Notes: a model not told the origin generated them from the sequence alone. 64,000 bases of DNA from Pseudomaricurvus sp033283175 (GCA_033283175.1 JAWMQM010000003.1:62001-126000), one strand, 5' to 3'. Shown: positions 9,420 through 18,065, counted from the first letter of the stretch. Translations and numbers: made by a program.

Positions 9420-10454
9420 TCAGTTGTTCGCGTGCAGCTCTTCGTTCAGCGCGATGGCGCTCTTGTTGGTCCGGCACTCCACTGCACCTGAGACGGAGTT
9501 GCGGCGGAACAGCAGGTCGGACTTGCCGGCCAGGTCGCGGGCCTTGACGGTATCGACCACTTCACCGCGATCGTCCAGCACGGCTACACGGGTGCCGGCG
9601 GTGATGTAGAGACCGGCTTCCACGGTGCAGCGGTCACCGAGAGGGATGCCGATACCGGCGTTGGCGCCCAGCAGGCACTCTTCGCCGACGGAGATGACGA
9701 TATTGCCACCGCCGGAGAGGGTGCCCATGGTGGAGCAGCCGCCGCCCAGATCGGAGCCTTTGCCGACGAACACGCCAGCGGAGATGCGGCCTTCGATCAT
9801 GCCGGGGCCTTCGGTACCGGCATTAAAGTTAACGAAGCCTTCGTGCATGATGGTGGTGCCTTCACCAATGTAGGCACCCAGGCGTACACGGGCGGTGTGG
9901 GCGATACGCACGCCCTTGGGCACCACGTAGTTGGTCATTTTGGGGAACTTGTCGACACAGTCCACGTCCAGCAGTTCGCCGTTCAGGCGAGCCTGCAGCT
10001 GGCGCTCCGGCAGCTCCGCCAGGTCTACGGCGCCCTGGTTGGTCCAGGCGACGTTGGGCAGGGTGCCGAACATGCCGTCCAGCACGATAGCGTGTGGCTT
10101 CACCAGGCGGTGGGAGAGCAGGTGCAGCTTGAGGTAGACCTCCGGCACGGTGGCGGGAGCAATGTCGCTCTCCAGCAGGGTGGCCACCAGCGGGCGCTTG
10201 CTGTTCTGGAAGGCGCGGGCCACGGCTGCCTGGGCGTTATCACCCGCGGCTTCCAGGGCGTCGGCCAGCTGCGTGGCTTTGGCACTGTCCAGCGCGATGG
10301 CCTGGTTGCCACCGCGGTAACCCAGCAGGTCGGCAACGGCCTGGGCGACGGCGGGGGTGGGGTTCAGCTGTGGCTCGGCGTAGAACACCTCCAGCCAGTC
10401 ACCGTTCTTGTTGGTGGTGCCTGTGCCCAGGCCCAGAGCGAAAAGTTGAGTCAT
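9420..10454 (-). CDS. dapD: 2,3,4,5-tetrahydropyridine-2,6-dicarboxylate N-succinyltransferase
   Basis: 344 residues, matching the long Pseudomonas/actinobacterial form of DapD rather than the ~274-residue E. coli form. The C-terminal half shows left-handed beta-helix hexapeptide character (RLGAYIGEGTTIMHEGFVNF, MIEGRISAGVFVGKGSDLGG, ISVGEECLLGANAGIGIPLG). It transfers succinyl from succinyl-CoA to tetrahydrodipicolinate, the first committed succinylase-branch step of lysine/DAP synthesis. It is flanked upstream by the yffB-type gene and downstream by dapE, an arrangement seen in related Gammaproteobacteria. Confidence 0.95.
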   Translation of the reverse strand: MTQLFALGLGTGTTNKNGDWLEVFYAEPQLNPTPAVAQAVADLLGYRGGNQAIALDSAKATQLADALEAAGDNAQAAVARAFQNSKRPLVATLLESDIAPATVPEVYLKLHLLSHRLVKPHAIVLDGMFGTLPNVAWTNQGAVDLAELPERQLQARLNGELLDVDCVDKFPKMTNYVVPKGVRIAHTARVRLGAYIGEGTTIMHEGFVNFNAGTEGPGMIEGRISAGVFVGKGSDLGGGCSTMGTLSGGGNIVISVGEECLLGANAGIGIPLGDRCTVEAGLYITAGTRVAVLDDRGEVVDTVKARDLAGKSDLLFRRNSVSGAVECRTNKSAIALNEELHANN

Positions 10455-10495
10455 GGTTGTTATCCGTCTGATTGCAAATAGTTAAATGGCGGCTG

Positions 10496-10840
10496 TCAGC
10501 CAAAAATGGCATCGTAGTCGGCTGCCTTGAAGCCGACACCGGTGTGGTTATCGTGCTCCAGCAGCGGACGCTTGATCAGTGTCGGGTTGGCGGTGACCAG
10601 CGCGGCGGCAGTGTCAGCATTGAGACCAGCCTTGCTGGCGTCGTCCAGCTCTTTCCAGGTGGTGCTGCGTTTGTTGACCAGTGTCTCCCACCCCAACTGC
10701 TCCACCCAACCCTGAACCTGCGCCTGGTCGAGGCCATCCTTGCGGAAGTCGTGGAAGCGGTAGTCGATACCTTTCTGCTCCAGCCACTGGCGCGCTTTCT
10801 TTACCGTGTCGCAGTTGCTGATGCCGTAGAGTGTGGTCAT
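10496..10840 (-). CDS. yffB: ArsC/Spx-family reductase-like protein (YffB type)
   Basis: 114 residues of the thioredoxin-fold ArsC family. The active-site loop reads GISNCDTVKKARQWLE with a single cysteine at the expected position and no CxxC. The C-terminal part has NPTLIKRPLLE, the conserved cis-proline/arginine segment of ArsC-like proteins. Arsenate reductase activity is doubtful for the YffB subgroup; thiol or glutathione-linked reduction has been proposed for it. It lies 41 bases upstream of dapD, and in E. coli yffB sits next to dapE, so linkage to DAP genes is conserved though unexplained. Confidence 0.85.
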   Translation of the reverse strand: MTTLYGISNCDTVKKARQWLEQKGIDYRFHDFRKDGLDQAQVQGWVEQLGWETLVNKRSTTWKELDDASKAGLNADTAAALVTANPTLIKRPLLEHDNHTGVGFKAADYDAIFG

Positions 10841-11058
10841 GGCTGCTCCTTCTTATTGAGGCCCTGCGGAGGGGCCGCCCGGGGGCGGCAAAGGATACCA
10901 AAAAGGTGTGCCTGAATCACCCGCACATCGGCTCCCGGCCAGCCCTGCGGTGGCGGGGTGTAACATTTCTGCCCCGGGGGAATTATCAACGGCAGCCTAA
11001 ACGAATAGACTATCCCCTTGATAGCGGGGAGTGATCCCGGATTGCACAGGAGCATCAA

Positions 11059-11619
11059 GTGACATCCGCAACGGATAACAAAGATCTGGTCTGGGATCTG
11101 GATTTGTTTAACCAGCGCCAGCGGGCCGTGGATTTCGTCATGCGCTTTGAAAACAAGCTCTGTGTCTATTCCGATTCGGTGCGCCAGCTTTACACCAACT
11201 ACAACATCTTCTTCCCCAAGGAGGAGAACCGGCGGCTGGTGATCCTGCCCAATCCCTATGCCCACCACGATATTTTTCATTCGGTTCCGGAGGAGGCGAT
11301 TACGCCCACCGGGTTGGCGGTGGTGCCGGGTGACGCAGTGGGAAAGCAGGGGTTGCACCTGCTGATCCCGTTTCGCAGCGGCAAGACCCGCTACCGGGCG
11401 GTGCCCCTGCAGGCGGGATTGCGCATCGTCAATCAGCAGCGGGCAGCCCACACGCCGCTGCTGCCGGTGCTGAAAAAGGGGGATCTGCGGGAGCTGGAAG
11501 CCAGGTCCCCTTGCCTGCACCTGCACAGCATTCATCTCAACCGCCTGTTGCAGCTGTCAAGCCTCGAGGTCAAGGGGATTCAGCAGGTGATCCTGGAGCG
11601 TCTGGCCAGTATTCAGTAA
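11059..11619 (+). CDS. Conserved-looking hypothetical protein, unknown function
   Basis: 186 residues from a GTG preceded by a good AGGAG site about 6 bases upstream. No motif I recognise is present. It has no signal peptide or membrane segment, a charged N-terminus (DLFNQRQRAVDFVMRFENK), a central IPFRSGKTRYRAVPLQ segment and a C-terminal helix ending QVILERLASIQ. It is transcribed alone, divergent from yffB and convergent with the aminotransferase gene. An overlapping minus-strand frame of similar length exists but lacks a ribosome-binding site and normal composition. Function is not assigned. Confidence 0.6.
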   Translation: MTSATDNKDLVWDLDLFNQRQRAVDFVMRFENKLCVYSDSVRQLYTNYNIFFPKEENRRLVILPNPYAHHDIFHSVPEEAITPTGLAVVPGDAVGKQGLHLLIPFRSGKTRYRAVPLQAGLRIVNQQRAAHTPLLPVLKKGDLRELEARSPCLHLHSIHLNRLLQLSSLEVKGIQQVILERLASIQ

Positions 11620-11681
11620 ACCGCTGGTGGTTCTGGCTGAGACCAGCTGCCAGGCAGGAATCTTGCGGTAGAGTGGGGCGG

Positions 11682-11711
11682 CCGGCGAGCCCCGGTCCGA
11701 GATCTCGCCGG
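11682..11711. other. Inverted repeat between convergent genes
   Basis: CCGGCGAG at 11682-11689 pairs perfectly with CTCGCCGG at 11704-11711 around a 14-base loop. It lies between the ends of two convergent genes, so it could slow or end transcription from both sides, but there is no T tract on either strand. A GCCGG-rich stretch continues to about 11745. Confidence 0.4.
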
Positions 11712-11775
11712 GCAACCTTCGCCGGATGCCATTCGCCGGACAATTAGGCCCCGGACTGCGCCCGGAGCCAATCAG

Positions 11776-13050
11776 TTACGCCAGCTGGGCCCGTACGGAC
11801 GCCAGTTTCACGCACACTTCAAATACCTTCATGGCCTTGTCCACGTCGCCCACGGTAGGCACGGTGGGGGCAATGCGGATATTGCGGTCAGCCGGGTCCT
11901 GGCCGTAGGGGAAGGTGGCGCCGGCCGGGGTCAGTTTCACACCCGCTTCTGCGGCCAGCTTCACCACTGCCCTGGCGCAACCGGGGCGGGTATCAAAGGA
12001 GATGAAGTAGCCGCCCACGGGGGTCTCCCAGCTGCCGAGATCGGTGCCGTCGAACGCGCGGGAGAGGTTTTCCAGCACACTGCTGAAGCGTGGCTTGATG
12101 ATTTCGGCATGTTTCTGCATGTGCGCCTGCAGCGCCGCCATGTCGGGCAGCAGGCGCATATGGCGCAGCTGGTTCACCTTGTCCGGACCGATGGTGCAGT
12201 TACCCAGGGCCTTCTTGAAGCCGGCGAGGTTGGCGGCGGAGGCAGCCATAAAGGCCACGCCGGAGCCGGCATGGGTAATCTTTGAGGTAGAGGCAAACTG
12301 CAACACGCAGTCTTCGGTACCGGCGCGGGCGCAGGCATCGGCGATGTTGGCCAGCTGCGGCGGGCTGTCGATCAGATCGTGTACGCAATAGGCGTTGTCC
12401 CAGAAGACGCGGAAGTTGGGGTTGGCGATTTTCGCCAGTTGGGCGATGCGCTCTACGGTCTCATCGCTGTACACCACGCCGGTAGGGTTGGAGTACTTGG
12501 GCACGCACCACATGCCGACGATCTGCTGGTCGGCCTTGAGCATGGCTTCCACCTGGTCCATGTCGGGACCGGTGGCCAGCATGGGCACAGTCACCAGTTC
12601 AATACCCACCTGCTCACAGACAGAAAAGTGGCGGTCGTAGCCGGGTACCGGGCAGAGGAATTTCGCTTTTTCCAGTTTGCTCCACGCCGAGTCGGCGCCG
12701 GTGAGGCCGTACTGGTAGGCAAACTGCACTGCCTGGAACATCATGGTCAGGCTGCTGTTGCCACCGGCCAGTACATTGGCGGCGTCCACGCCCAGAATGT
12801 TGGCGCCCAACTGACGGGCCTCGGCAATACCTTCCAGACCACCATAGTTACGGGTGTCGGTGCCATCGGCAGCGAGGTAGTTACCCTTCAGAATGCCGTC
12901 CAGATCGTCGGACAGGCTCAGCTGCTCGGCAGAGGGTTTGCCGCGGGTGAGGTCGAGGTTGAGTGACTGTGCCTGCAGTTGTGCGTACTGCTGGCTGAGC
13001 TCGGCTTCCCATTGTTGCAGTTGTTCGGGGGTGGCGTTATCCAGTTGCAA
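11776..13050 (-). CDS. PLP-dependent aminotransferase (PF12897-type aspartate aminotransferase-like)
   Basis: 424 residues from a TTG at 13050 that has AGAGGA 8 bases upstream and gives the usual N-terminus (QLDNATPEQL). An in-frame ATG at 13122 is alternative but has no ribosome-binding site and lies 12 bases below a TATAAT (13135-13140, minus strand). Motifs: LDLTRGKPSAEQL, NYGGLEGI, GGNSSLTMMF, PGYDRHF, PKYSNPTGVVYSDE, the PLP-aspartate region FRVFWDNAYCVHDL and the lysine region FASTSKITHAGSGVAF. These match the atypical class-I subgroup once labelled alanine-glyoxylate aminotransferase; characterised members use aspartate. The natural substrate here is unproven. Confidence 0.85.
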   Translation of the reverse strand: MQLDNATPEQLQQWEAELSQQYAQLQAQSLNLDLTRGKPSAEQLSLSDDLDGILKGNYLAADGTDTRNYGGLEGIAEARQLGANILGVDAANVLAGGNSSLTMMFQAVQFAYQYGLTGADSAWSKLEKAKFLCPVPGYDRHFSVCEQVGIELVTVPMLATGPDMDQVEAMLKADQQIVGMWCVPKYSNPTGVVYSDETVERIAQLAKIANPNFRVFWDNAYCVHDLIDSPPQLANIADACARAGTEDCVLQFASTSKITHAGSGVAFMAASAANLAGFKKALGNCTIGPDKVNQLRHMRLLPDMAALQAHMQKHAEIIKPRFSSVLENLSRAFDGTDLGSWETPVGGYFISFDTRPGCARAVVKLAAEAGVKLTPAGATFPYGQDPADRNIRIAPTVPTVGDVDKAMKVFEVCVKLASVRAQLA

Positions 13051-13287
13051 GGTCTTAATCCTCTGGGTGGAGTTGCAGGGAACTGCGACTCGCGTTGGGT
13101 GGACGGTATCGATGGTATTCATCAAAGGGTCGGCATTATACCTGCGGTGCAGGGCCGATATAAAGCGTCCGGGAGGGTAAAGACGCGCTTTCGAAAGTGC
13201 CTGGGGAGGGTGGTAAGTATGGTGCTGGTGGGCAGGGTTGCCGGCAGCTGGAAAGCAGCGGTGCCGGCGGCAGTAAGGGACCGGGGT

Positions 13288-13497
13288 TTAGCCGGCGGCG
13301 TAGAACATCGGTTCCTGACCGGCCAGCTGGTGGCTGGCGAGCGTCTCATCCACAATCTGTTTGGCCATAAGGCCACAGCGACCACACTGGCTCATGATGT
13401 CGAGTTCCTGGCGCACCTGACGCAAAGTGGTAGCACCACCATAGACGGCGTCTTTGATCTGGGTGTCTGTAATACCCCTGCACAGGCAAACGTACAT
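13288..13497 (-). CDS. bfd: Bacterioferritin-associated ferredoxin
   Basis: 69 residues with the [2Fe-2S] ligands arranged as in Bfd: C4 and C6 (VCLCRGIT), C38 and C41 (SQCGRCG). The length is standard for the family. Bfd docks on bacterioferritin and passes electrons to the haem, releasing stored ferrous iron when iron is scarce. A Fur-box-like sequence lies 90-108 bases upstream of its start, as expected for an iron-starvation gene. No bacterioferritin gene is adjacent. Confidence 0.93.
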   Translation of the reverse strand: MYVCLCRGITDTQIKDAVYGGATTLRQVRQELDIMSQCGRCGLMAKQIVDETLASHQLAGQEPMFYAAG

Positions 13498-13586
13498 AAA
13501 GTGAACCCCTCAATCCTGATGGTCGCCTGCCCTGAAGTGTCGTCGCGGGCAGAGGTTGTTATTCAAGCTACAGGTTCGATGCTAGT

Positions 13587-13605
13587 GGTAATGAGAATTG
13601 TTGTC
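13587..13605 (-). promoter_or_regulatory. Fur box upstream of bfd
   Basis: GGTAATGAGAATTGTTGTC matches 14 of 19 positions of the Fur consensus GATAATGATAATCATTATC. It lies 90-108 bases upstream of bfd, a gene repressed by Fur-iron in other Gammaproteobacteria. The match and the gene's role agree; binding is not shown. Confidence 0.65.
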
Positions 13606-13743
13606 AACTCCTTCTGAGATGGATTCGTATTTAGATTTGACGGGTGGGTGATGATTCGCACCTGTGATGCAGTGGGCATCATCATAATTTGGTAATCAGC
13701 GTGATATAAAAAATCAATGGGATTCGCCGGGGGCGGTGTGTAC

Positions 13744-13759
13744 TATAGTTAGCTGCTAT
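13744..13759 (+). promoter_or_regulatory. Candidate -10 (TATAGT) overlapping an ATAG-N7-CTAT OxyR-type half site
   Basis: TATAGT at 13744-13749 is a plausible -10 for the peroxiredoxin gene. ATAG (13745-13748) and CTAT (13756-13759) are separated by exactly seven bases, as in one half of the four-element OxyR motif; the second half is not recognisable. OxyR control of peroxiredoxins is common. A TATGCAGC/GCTGCATA hairpin (13838-13861) lies in the implied ~150-base leader. The remainder of 13498-13906 shows no gene. Confidence 0.35.
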
Positions 13760-13906
13760 TGAGGACTGCACTTCTCATAAATTGGCGCCACTTGAGCGGG
13801 CGATTTTACGGGTGCACTCTGCAAAGCCTGATTTCAATATGCAGCGCCTTCGTGCTGCATACCAACGCATCTATTCGTGATGTATCAACAATAAGGGAGA
13901 TTTCTC

Positions 13907-14509
13907 ATGGGCGTATTAGTAGGCAAGCCAGCACCGGACTTTACTGCAGCGGCAGTTCTGGGTAGCGGCGAAATCGTTGACGGCTTTACCCTGTCCGAGG
14001 CCATCAAAGGCAAAAAAGCAGTCATTTTCTTCTACCCGCTGGACTTCACCTTCGTATGTCCTTCCGAGCTGCTGGCGTTTGACCACCGCTTTGAAGAGTT
14101 CGCCAAGCGTGGCTGTGAAGTGATCGGCGTATCCATCGATTCCCAGTTCTCTCACAACGCCTGGCGTAACACCCCCGTTAATGCGGGCGGTATCGGTCCT
14201 GTGAAGTACACCCTGGTTGCTGACACCAAGCACGCTATCTGCCAAGCCTACGACGTAGAGTCCGCTGGCGGTGTGGCTTTCCGCGGTTCTTTCCTGATCG
14301 ACGAAGATGGCCTGGTGCGTCACCAGGTGGTTAACGACCTGCCACTGGGTCGTAACGTTGACGAGATGCTGCGTATGGTTGATGCGCTGGCTTTTCACCA
14401 GGAGCACGGCGAAGTGTGCCCAGCTGGCTGGAACAAGGGTGACAAAGGTATGACTGCTTCCCCGGACGGCGTTGCTGCTTACCTGAGCGAGAACGCCGAC
14501 AAGCTGTAA
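13907..14509 (+). CDS. Typical 2-Cys peroxiredoxin (AhpC/Prx1 type)
   Basis: 200 residues with AAGGGAG just upstream of the ATG. The peroxidatic cysteine is C51 in DFTFVCPSE and the resolving cysteine is C171 in HGEVCPAGW, the typical 2-Cys arrangement. It reduces hydrogen peroxide and organic hydroperoxides in the cytoplasm using thioredoxin or AhpF-like reductants; no ahpF is adjacent. The gene stands alone between its own promoter region and a strong terminator. Confidence 0.95.
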   Translation: MGVLVGKPAPDFTAAAVLGSGEIVDGFTLSEAIKGKKAVIFFYPLDFTFVCPSELLAFDHRFEEFAKRGCEVIGVSIDSQFSHNAWRNTPVNAGGIGPVKYTLVADTKHAICQAYDVESAGGVAFRGSFLIDEDGLVRHQVVNDLPLGRNVDEMLRMVDALAFHQEHGEVCPAGWNKGDKGMTASPDGVAAYLSENADKL

Positions 14510-14532
14510 GCTGCCGGTTATTCCGCTAAACG

Positions 14533-14565
14533 AAAAAGGCCACGGTGCAAACCGTGGCCTTTTTT
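14533..14565. terminator. Bidirectional rho-independent terminator
   Basis: GGCCACGGT (14538-14546) and ACCGTGGCC (14551-14559) form a perfect 9-bp stem with a GCAA loop, flanked by AAAAA on the left and TTTTTT on the right. It therefore serves the peroxiredoxin gene on the plus strand and the convergent rnt-pyrC unit on the minus strand. Confidence 0.93.
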
Positions 14566-14598
14566 ATTGCCCGCCAGTCGGGGTGACCTCTGTGCCGG

Positions 14599-15285
14599 TC
14601 AGTCAATCGGCGGAGGCCAGCCGCCCAGGGCCTGCCAGCGGTTGACGATCAGGCAGAAGAGGTCGGCGGTCTTCTCGGCGTCGTAGGCGGCGGTGTGGGC
14701 CTGACTGTTGGAGAAGTCGATGCCGGCGGCCTGGCAGGTTTTGGCCAGTACCGTCTGGCCGAACGCCAGGCCGCTGAGGGTGGCGGTATCAAAGCAGCTG
14801 AAGGGGTGGAACGGATTGCGCTTGATGTCGCAACGGTTGGCGGCAGCGTTGACAAACCCCAGGTCGAAGTGGGCGTTGTGGGCCACCATCACCGCGCGGG
14901 TGCAGCCGTGGTGTTTGACGGTGCGGCGGATCTCGCGGAACAGCTCGGCCAGCGCAAAGTCTTCCGGCACGGCGTCACGCTCGGGGTCTTCCAGGTCAAT
15001 GCCGGTAAAATCCAGGGCCGACTGCTCGATATTGGCGCCCTCAAACGGCTCGATGTGAAAATCAAAGGTCTGGTCGCGCACCAGCAGTCCGTCATCGTTC
15101 ATGTCCAGGGTGACGGCGGCAATCTCCAGCAGCGCGTCGCTATCGGCGTTGAAGCCGCCGGTCTCAACGTCGACGATTACCGGTAGAAAGCCGCGGAAAC
15201 GCTGCGCCAGGGGCGACTTGTTGCTGTTGCTCTCCAGCGTTACGGCCGGTTCCATCGTGGTCACATTCTGCTCCTTGGGTCCCAT
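14599..15285 (-). CDS. rnt: Ribonuclease T
   Basis: 228 residues. The DEDDh exonuclease motifs are intact: VIVDVETGGFN, MVAHNAHFDLGF and AHTAAYDAEKTADLF. RNase T trims 3' ends of tRNA (end turnover), 5S and 23S rRNA. The ATG at 15285 overlaps the stop of pyrC by one base (TGATG), so translational coupling is likely. An internal ATG (MEPAV) nearer the usual family length is an alternative start. Confidence 0.93.
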   Translation of the reverse strand: MGPKEQNVTTMEPAVTLESNSNKSPLAQRFRGFLPVIVDVETGGFNADSDALLEIAAVTLDMNDDGLLVRDQTFDFHIEPFEGANIEQSALDFTGIDLEDPERDAVPEDFALAELFREIRRTVKHHGCTRAVMVAHNAHFDLGFVNAAANRCDIKRNPFHPFSCFDTATLSGLAFGQTVLAKTCQAAGIDFSNSQAHTAAYDAEKTADLFCLIVNRWQALGGWPPPID

Positions 15286-16337
15286 CAGGCGGTACGGCGC
15301 CAGTGCAGGGTTTCGCCACCCAGCAGTGGTGTCAGCTCGTCATCACCCAGTGGCAGGCGCTCGGGCAGCTGCCACTCCTCGCGGGAAAGGGTGATGGTGT
15401 CGGTGTGGCGGGGAAGCTGATAGAAGTCCGCACCAAAGCCGCTGGCGAACGCTTCCAGCTTGTCCAGCGCGCCAGCACGGTCAAAGGCCTCGGCGTAGAG
15501 CTCGATGGCGTGGTAGGCGGTGTAGCAGCCGGCGCAGCCACAGGCTGCTTCCTTCTTGTTGCGGGCGTGGGGTGCGGAATCGGTGCCGAGGAAGAAACGG
15601 GGGTTGCCACTGGTGGCAGCAGCAATCAGCGCCTGCTGGTGCACATTGCGCTTCAGGATGGGAAGGCAGTAGTAGTGCGGGCGGATACCGCCGGCCAGCA
15701 TGTGGTTGCGGTTAAACAGCAGGTGATGGGCGGTGATGGTGGCGGCGATGTTGTCGCCGGCGGCGCTGACAAATTCCGCCGCGTCTTTGGTGGTGATGTG
15801 CTCCAGTACCATCTTCAGGGCAGGGAAGTCCTTGCTGATCTGCACCAGCGTGCGGTCAATAAAGGCCTTTTCCCGGTCGAAAATATCGATTTCGGCATCG
15901 GTGACTTCACCGTGCATCAGGAAGTGGATGCCGTGCTTCTCCATGGCCTCAAGGGTGGGGTAGAGCTTGTTGAGGTCGGTCACGCCGGAGTCGGAGTTGG
16001 TGGTGGCGCCGGCAGGATAGAGTTTGCAGGCGACCACGCCGGCCGCTTTGGCGGCGGCAATCTGCTCCGGGGTGGTGTTGTCCGTCAGGTAGATCACCAT
16101 CAGCGGTTCAAACTGGCTGCCGGCAGGTACGTGGCTGAGAATGCGGTCGCGGTAGCCCAGCGCCTGCTCGGCGGTGAGCACCGGTGGTACCAGGTTGGGC
16201 ATGATAATGGCGCGGCCAAAGGTGCGTGCCGCATCCGCAACCGTGTGCTGCAGGGCGGCGCCGTCGCGCAGATGGATATGCCAGTCGTCGGGACGCCGGA
16301 TCGTAAGAGTCTGGGCCGGGGTGGTCGGCTGGGTCAT
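15285..16337 (-). CDS. pyrC: Dihydroorotase (class II)
   Basis: 350 residues, the size of the E. coli PyrC type. The metal-binding motif DDWHIHLRDG is near residue 20, with the later ligands in MHGEVTD, VLEHITTKDAA, TITAHHLLFNRNH and the GTDSAPH segment. It cyclises carbamoyl-aspartate to dihydroorotate in pyrimidine synthesis. It is cotranscribed with rnt downstream; argG is divergent, 454 bases away. Confidence 0.95.
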   Translation of the reverse strand: MTQPTTPAQTLTIRRPDDWHIHLRDGAALQHTVADAARTFGRAIIMPNLVPPVLTAEQALGYRDRILSHVPAGSQFEPLMVIYLTDNTTPEQIAAAKAAGVVACKLYPAGATTNSDSGVTDLNKLYPTLEAMEKHGIHFLMHGEVTDAEIDIFDREKAFIDRTLVQISKDFPALKMVLEHITTKDAAEFVSAAGDNIAATITAHHLLFNRNHMLAGGIRPHYYCLPILKRNVHQQALIAAATSGNPRFFLGTDSAPHARNKKEAACGCAGCYTAYHAIELYAEAFDRAGALDKLEAFASGFGADFYQLPRHTDTITLSREEWQLPERLPLGDDELTPLLGGETLHWRRTA

Positions 16338-16791
16338 GCAGGGCTCCTGGCTGATGGTAACCGGTAATAAACAAGGCGGGAGCGGTGATGCTCCGGGAGG
16401 CGCATGCTACAGGAAAAGGCCCATTAAATCACGGTGGCCGGCGGTCTGTAAGGGGGTTCGGGGGTCGCGGTGTCCCCTGTGTTGCCCGTGGCGGGTGTGT
16501 GTGGGTGGTCGCTGTGCAGGGGAGGCTGCACGCGGCGGGGCGGTGTTGGTCTGAATTGGTGCGGCCGGCCTTGGTGCTCGCGCGCTCCGGCTTGGAAAAT
16601 GTTCAATTGTTGTCCACAATGACTGGAGCTTGAGCGCCATGGGCGCTGCGGGCACCTGGACTCCTCAAATGGCCCTGCAATCTGCTGGGCTTTACGTATA
16701 AGAAAAGCTACAATTCGCGCCCAAAATTTCATGTGGCTGGCAGTAGATAGCTGCGGCAGCCATTGTCATTGTGCTTGTGCCGGAGATAGGT
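16338..16791. other. G-rich divergent intergenic region pyrC/argG
   Basis: 454 bases without a supported gene. From about 16434 to 16575 the plus strand is strongly G-rich with several runs of 4-5 G (for example GGGGGTTCGGGGG). The part nearer argG (16600-16790) is more AT-rich and holds a TACAAT at 16707-16712 as a possible -10. I could not identify a convincing ArgR box. Confidence 0.4.
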
Positions 16792-18015
16792 ATGTCATCG
16801 ATCAAAAAGGTAGTGCTGGCGTATTCAGGGGGGCTGGATACATCTGTGATCGTCAGGTGGCTGCAGGAGACCTATAACTGTGAGGTGGTGACCTTCACTG
16901 CCGATATCGGTCAGGGTGAAGAGGTAGCACCGGCGCGCGCCAAGGCTGAGGCCATGGGCGTCAAGGAGATCTACATCGACGATCTGCGCGAAGAGTTTGC
17001 CCGCGATTTCGTGTTCCCCATGTTCCGCGCCAACGCCATCTATGAAGGTGAATACCTGCTGGGTACCTCTATTGCCCGTCCCCTGATTGCCAAGCGACTG
17101 ATTGAGATCGCCCAGGAGACCGGTGCGGATGCCATCTCCCACGGTGCGACCGGAAAAGGTAATGATCAGGTGCGTTTCGAACTGGGTGCCTATGCGCTGA
17201 TGCCCGGTATCCAGGTGATCGCGCCCTGGCGTGAGTGGGACCTCACCTCCCGTGAAACCCTGATGAAATACTGCGAGACCCACAATATCCCTGTGGACTA
17301 CGCCAAGTCGAAGAAGAAATCCCCATACTCCATGGATGCCAACCTGCTGCACATCTCTTACGAGGGTGGCAATCTGGAAGATCCGTGGTGGGAAGCCAAC
17401 GACCCGGAAATGTGGCGCTGGACCGTGGCTCCGGAAGACGCTCCGGATGAGCCCACCTACGTCGTTCTGACTTACGAGAAGGGCGATGTTGTGGCTGTCG
17501 ATGGCGAGCCGATGTCACCCGCCCAGGTTATGGAGCATCTCAATAAGGTGGCCGGTGCCAACGGAGTGGGCCGCCTGGATATCGTCGAGAACCGCTATGT
17601 GGGTATGAAGTCCCGCGGCTGTTACGAAACGCCGGCCGGCACTGTGCTGCTGAAAGCCCATCGCGGTATCGAGTCTCTGACCCTGGATCGTGAAGCGGCA
17701 CACCTGAAAGATGAGCTGATGCCACGTTACGCCAAGCTGGTCTACAACGGTTACTGGTGGAGCCCCGAGCGCAAGATGCTGCAGGCGGCCATCGATGAGT
17801 CCCAGCAGAATGTGAACGGCGACGTGCGGGTGAAGCTGTACAAAGGCGCCGTGAGCGTTGTCGGTCGTCGTTCCGCGGACAGCCTGTTCGACGAGAAGGT
17901 TGCAACCTTTGAAGACGACGCCGGTGCTTACGACCAGAAGGATGCGGCGGGCTTCATCAAGCTCAACGCCCTGCGCATGCGCATCGCAGCCCGTAAAGGT
18001 CGCAAGCTGCTCTGA
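16792..18015 (+). CDS. argG: Argininosuccinate synthase
   Basis: 407 residues from the ATG at 16792; a seven-codon upstream extension is open but the ATG directly precedes the conserved N-terminus. The PP-loop ATP-binding motif LAYSGGLDTSVIV is at the start, with HGATGKGNDQVRFE and SPYSMDANLLHISYEGG further on. It joins citrulline and aspartate using ATP in arginine synthesis. It is monocistronic, followed by two strong hairpins and then the regulatory region of ccoN. Confidence 0.97.
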   Translation: MSSIKKVVLAYSGGLDTSVIVRWLQETYNCEVVTFTADIGQGEEVAPARAKAEAMGVKEIYIDDLREEFARDFVFPMFRANAIYEGEYLLGTSIARPLIAKRLIEIAQETGADAISHGATGKGNDQVRFELGAYALMPGIQVIAPWREWDLTSRETLMKYCETHNIPVDYAKSKKKSPYSMDANLLHISYEGGNLEDPWWEANDPEMWRWTVAPEDAPDEPTYVVLTYEKGDVVAVDGEPMSPAQVMEHLNKVAGANGVGRLDIVENRYVGMKSRGCYETPAGTVLLKAHRGIESLTLDREAAHLKDELMPRYAKLVYNGYWWSPERKMLQAAIDESQQNVNGDVRVKLYKGAVSVVGRRSADSLFDEKVATFEDDAGAYDQKDAAGFIKLNALRMRIAARKGRKLL

Positions 18016-18060
18016 TCCGGCCGGGGCCGGATTGTGACCTGCTGCCTTGGGGCAGCAGGT
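18015..18060 (+). terminator. Two tandem perfect hairpins after argG, without U tract
   Basis: ATCCGGCC/GGCCGGAT (18015-18022 with 18025-18032) is followed 4 bases later by ACCTGCTGCC/GGCAGCAGGT (18037-18046 with 18051-18060) around TTGG. Both stems are perfect. No T run follows, so this may be a non-canonical terminator or a 3' stabiliser separating argG from ccoN. Confidence 0.5.
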
Positions 18061-18065
18061 TGCAG

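Noticed and set aside
10837..11535. 232-residue minus-strand frame overlapping the hypothetical gene at 11059-11619
   Set aside because: No ribosome-binding site, Gln/His-rich shadow composition, and it would run into the yffB upstream region.
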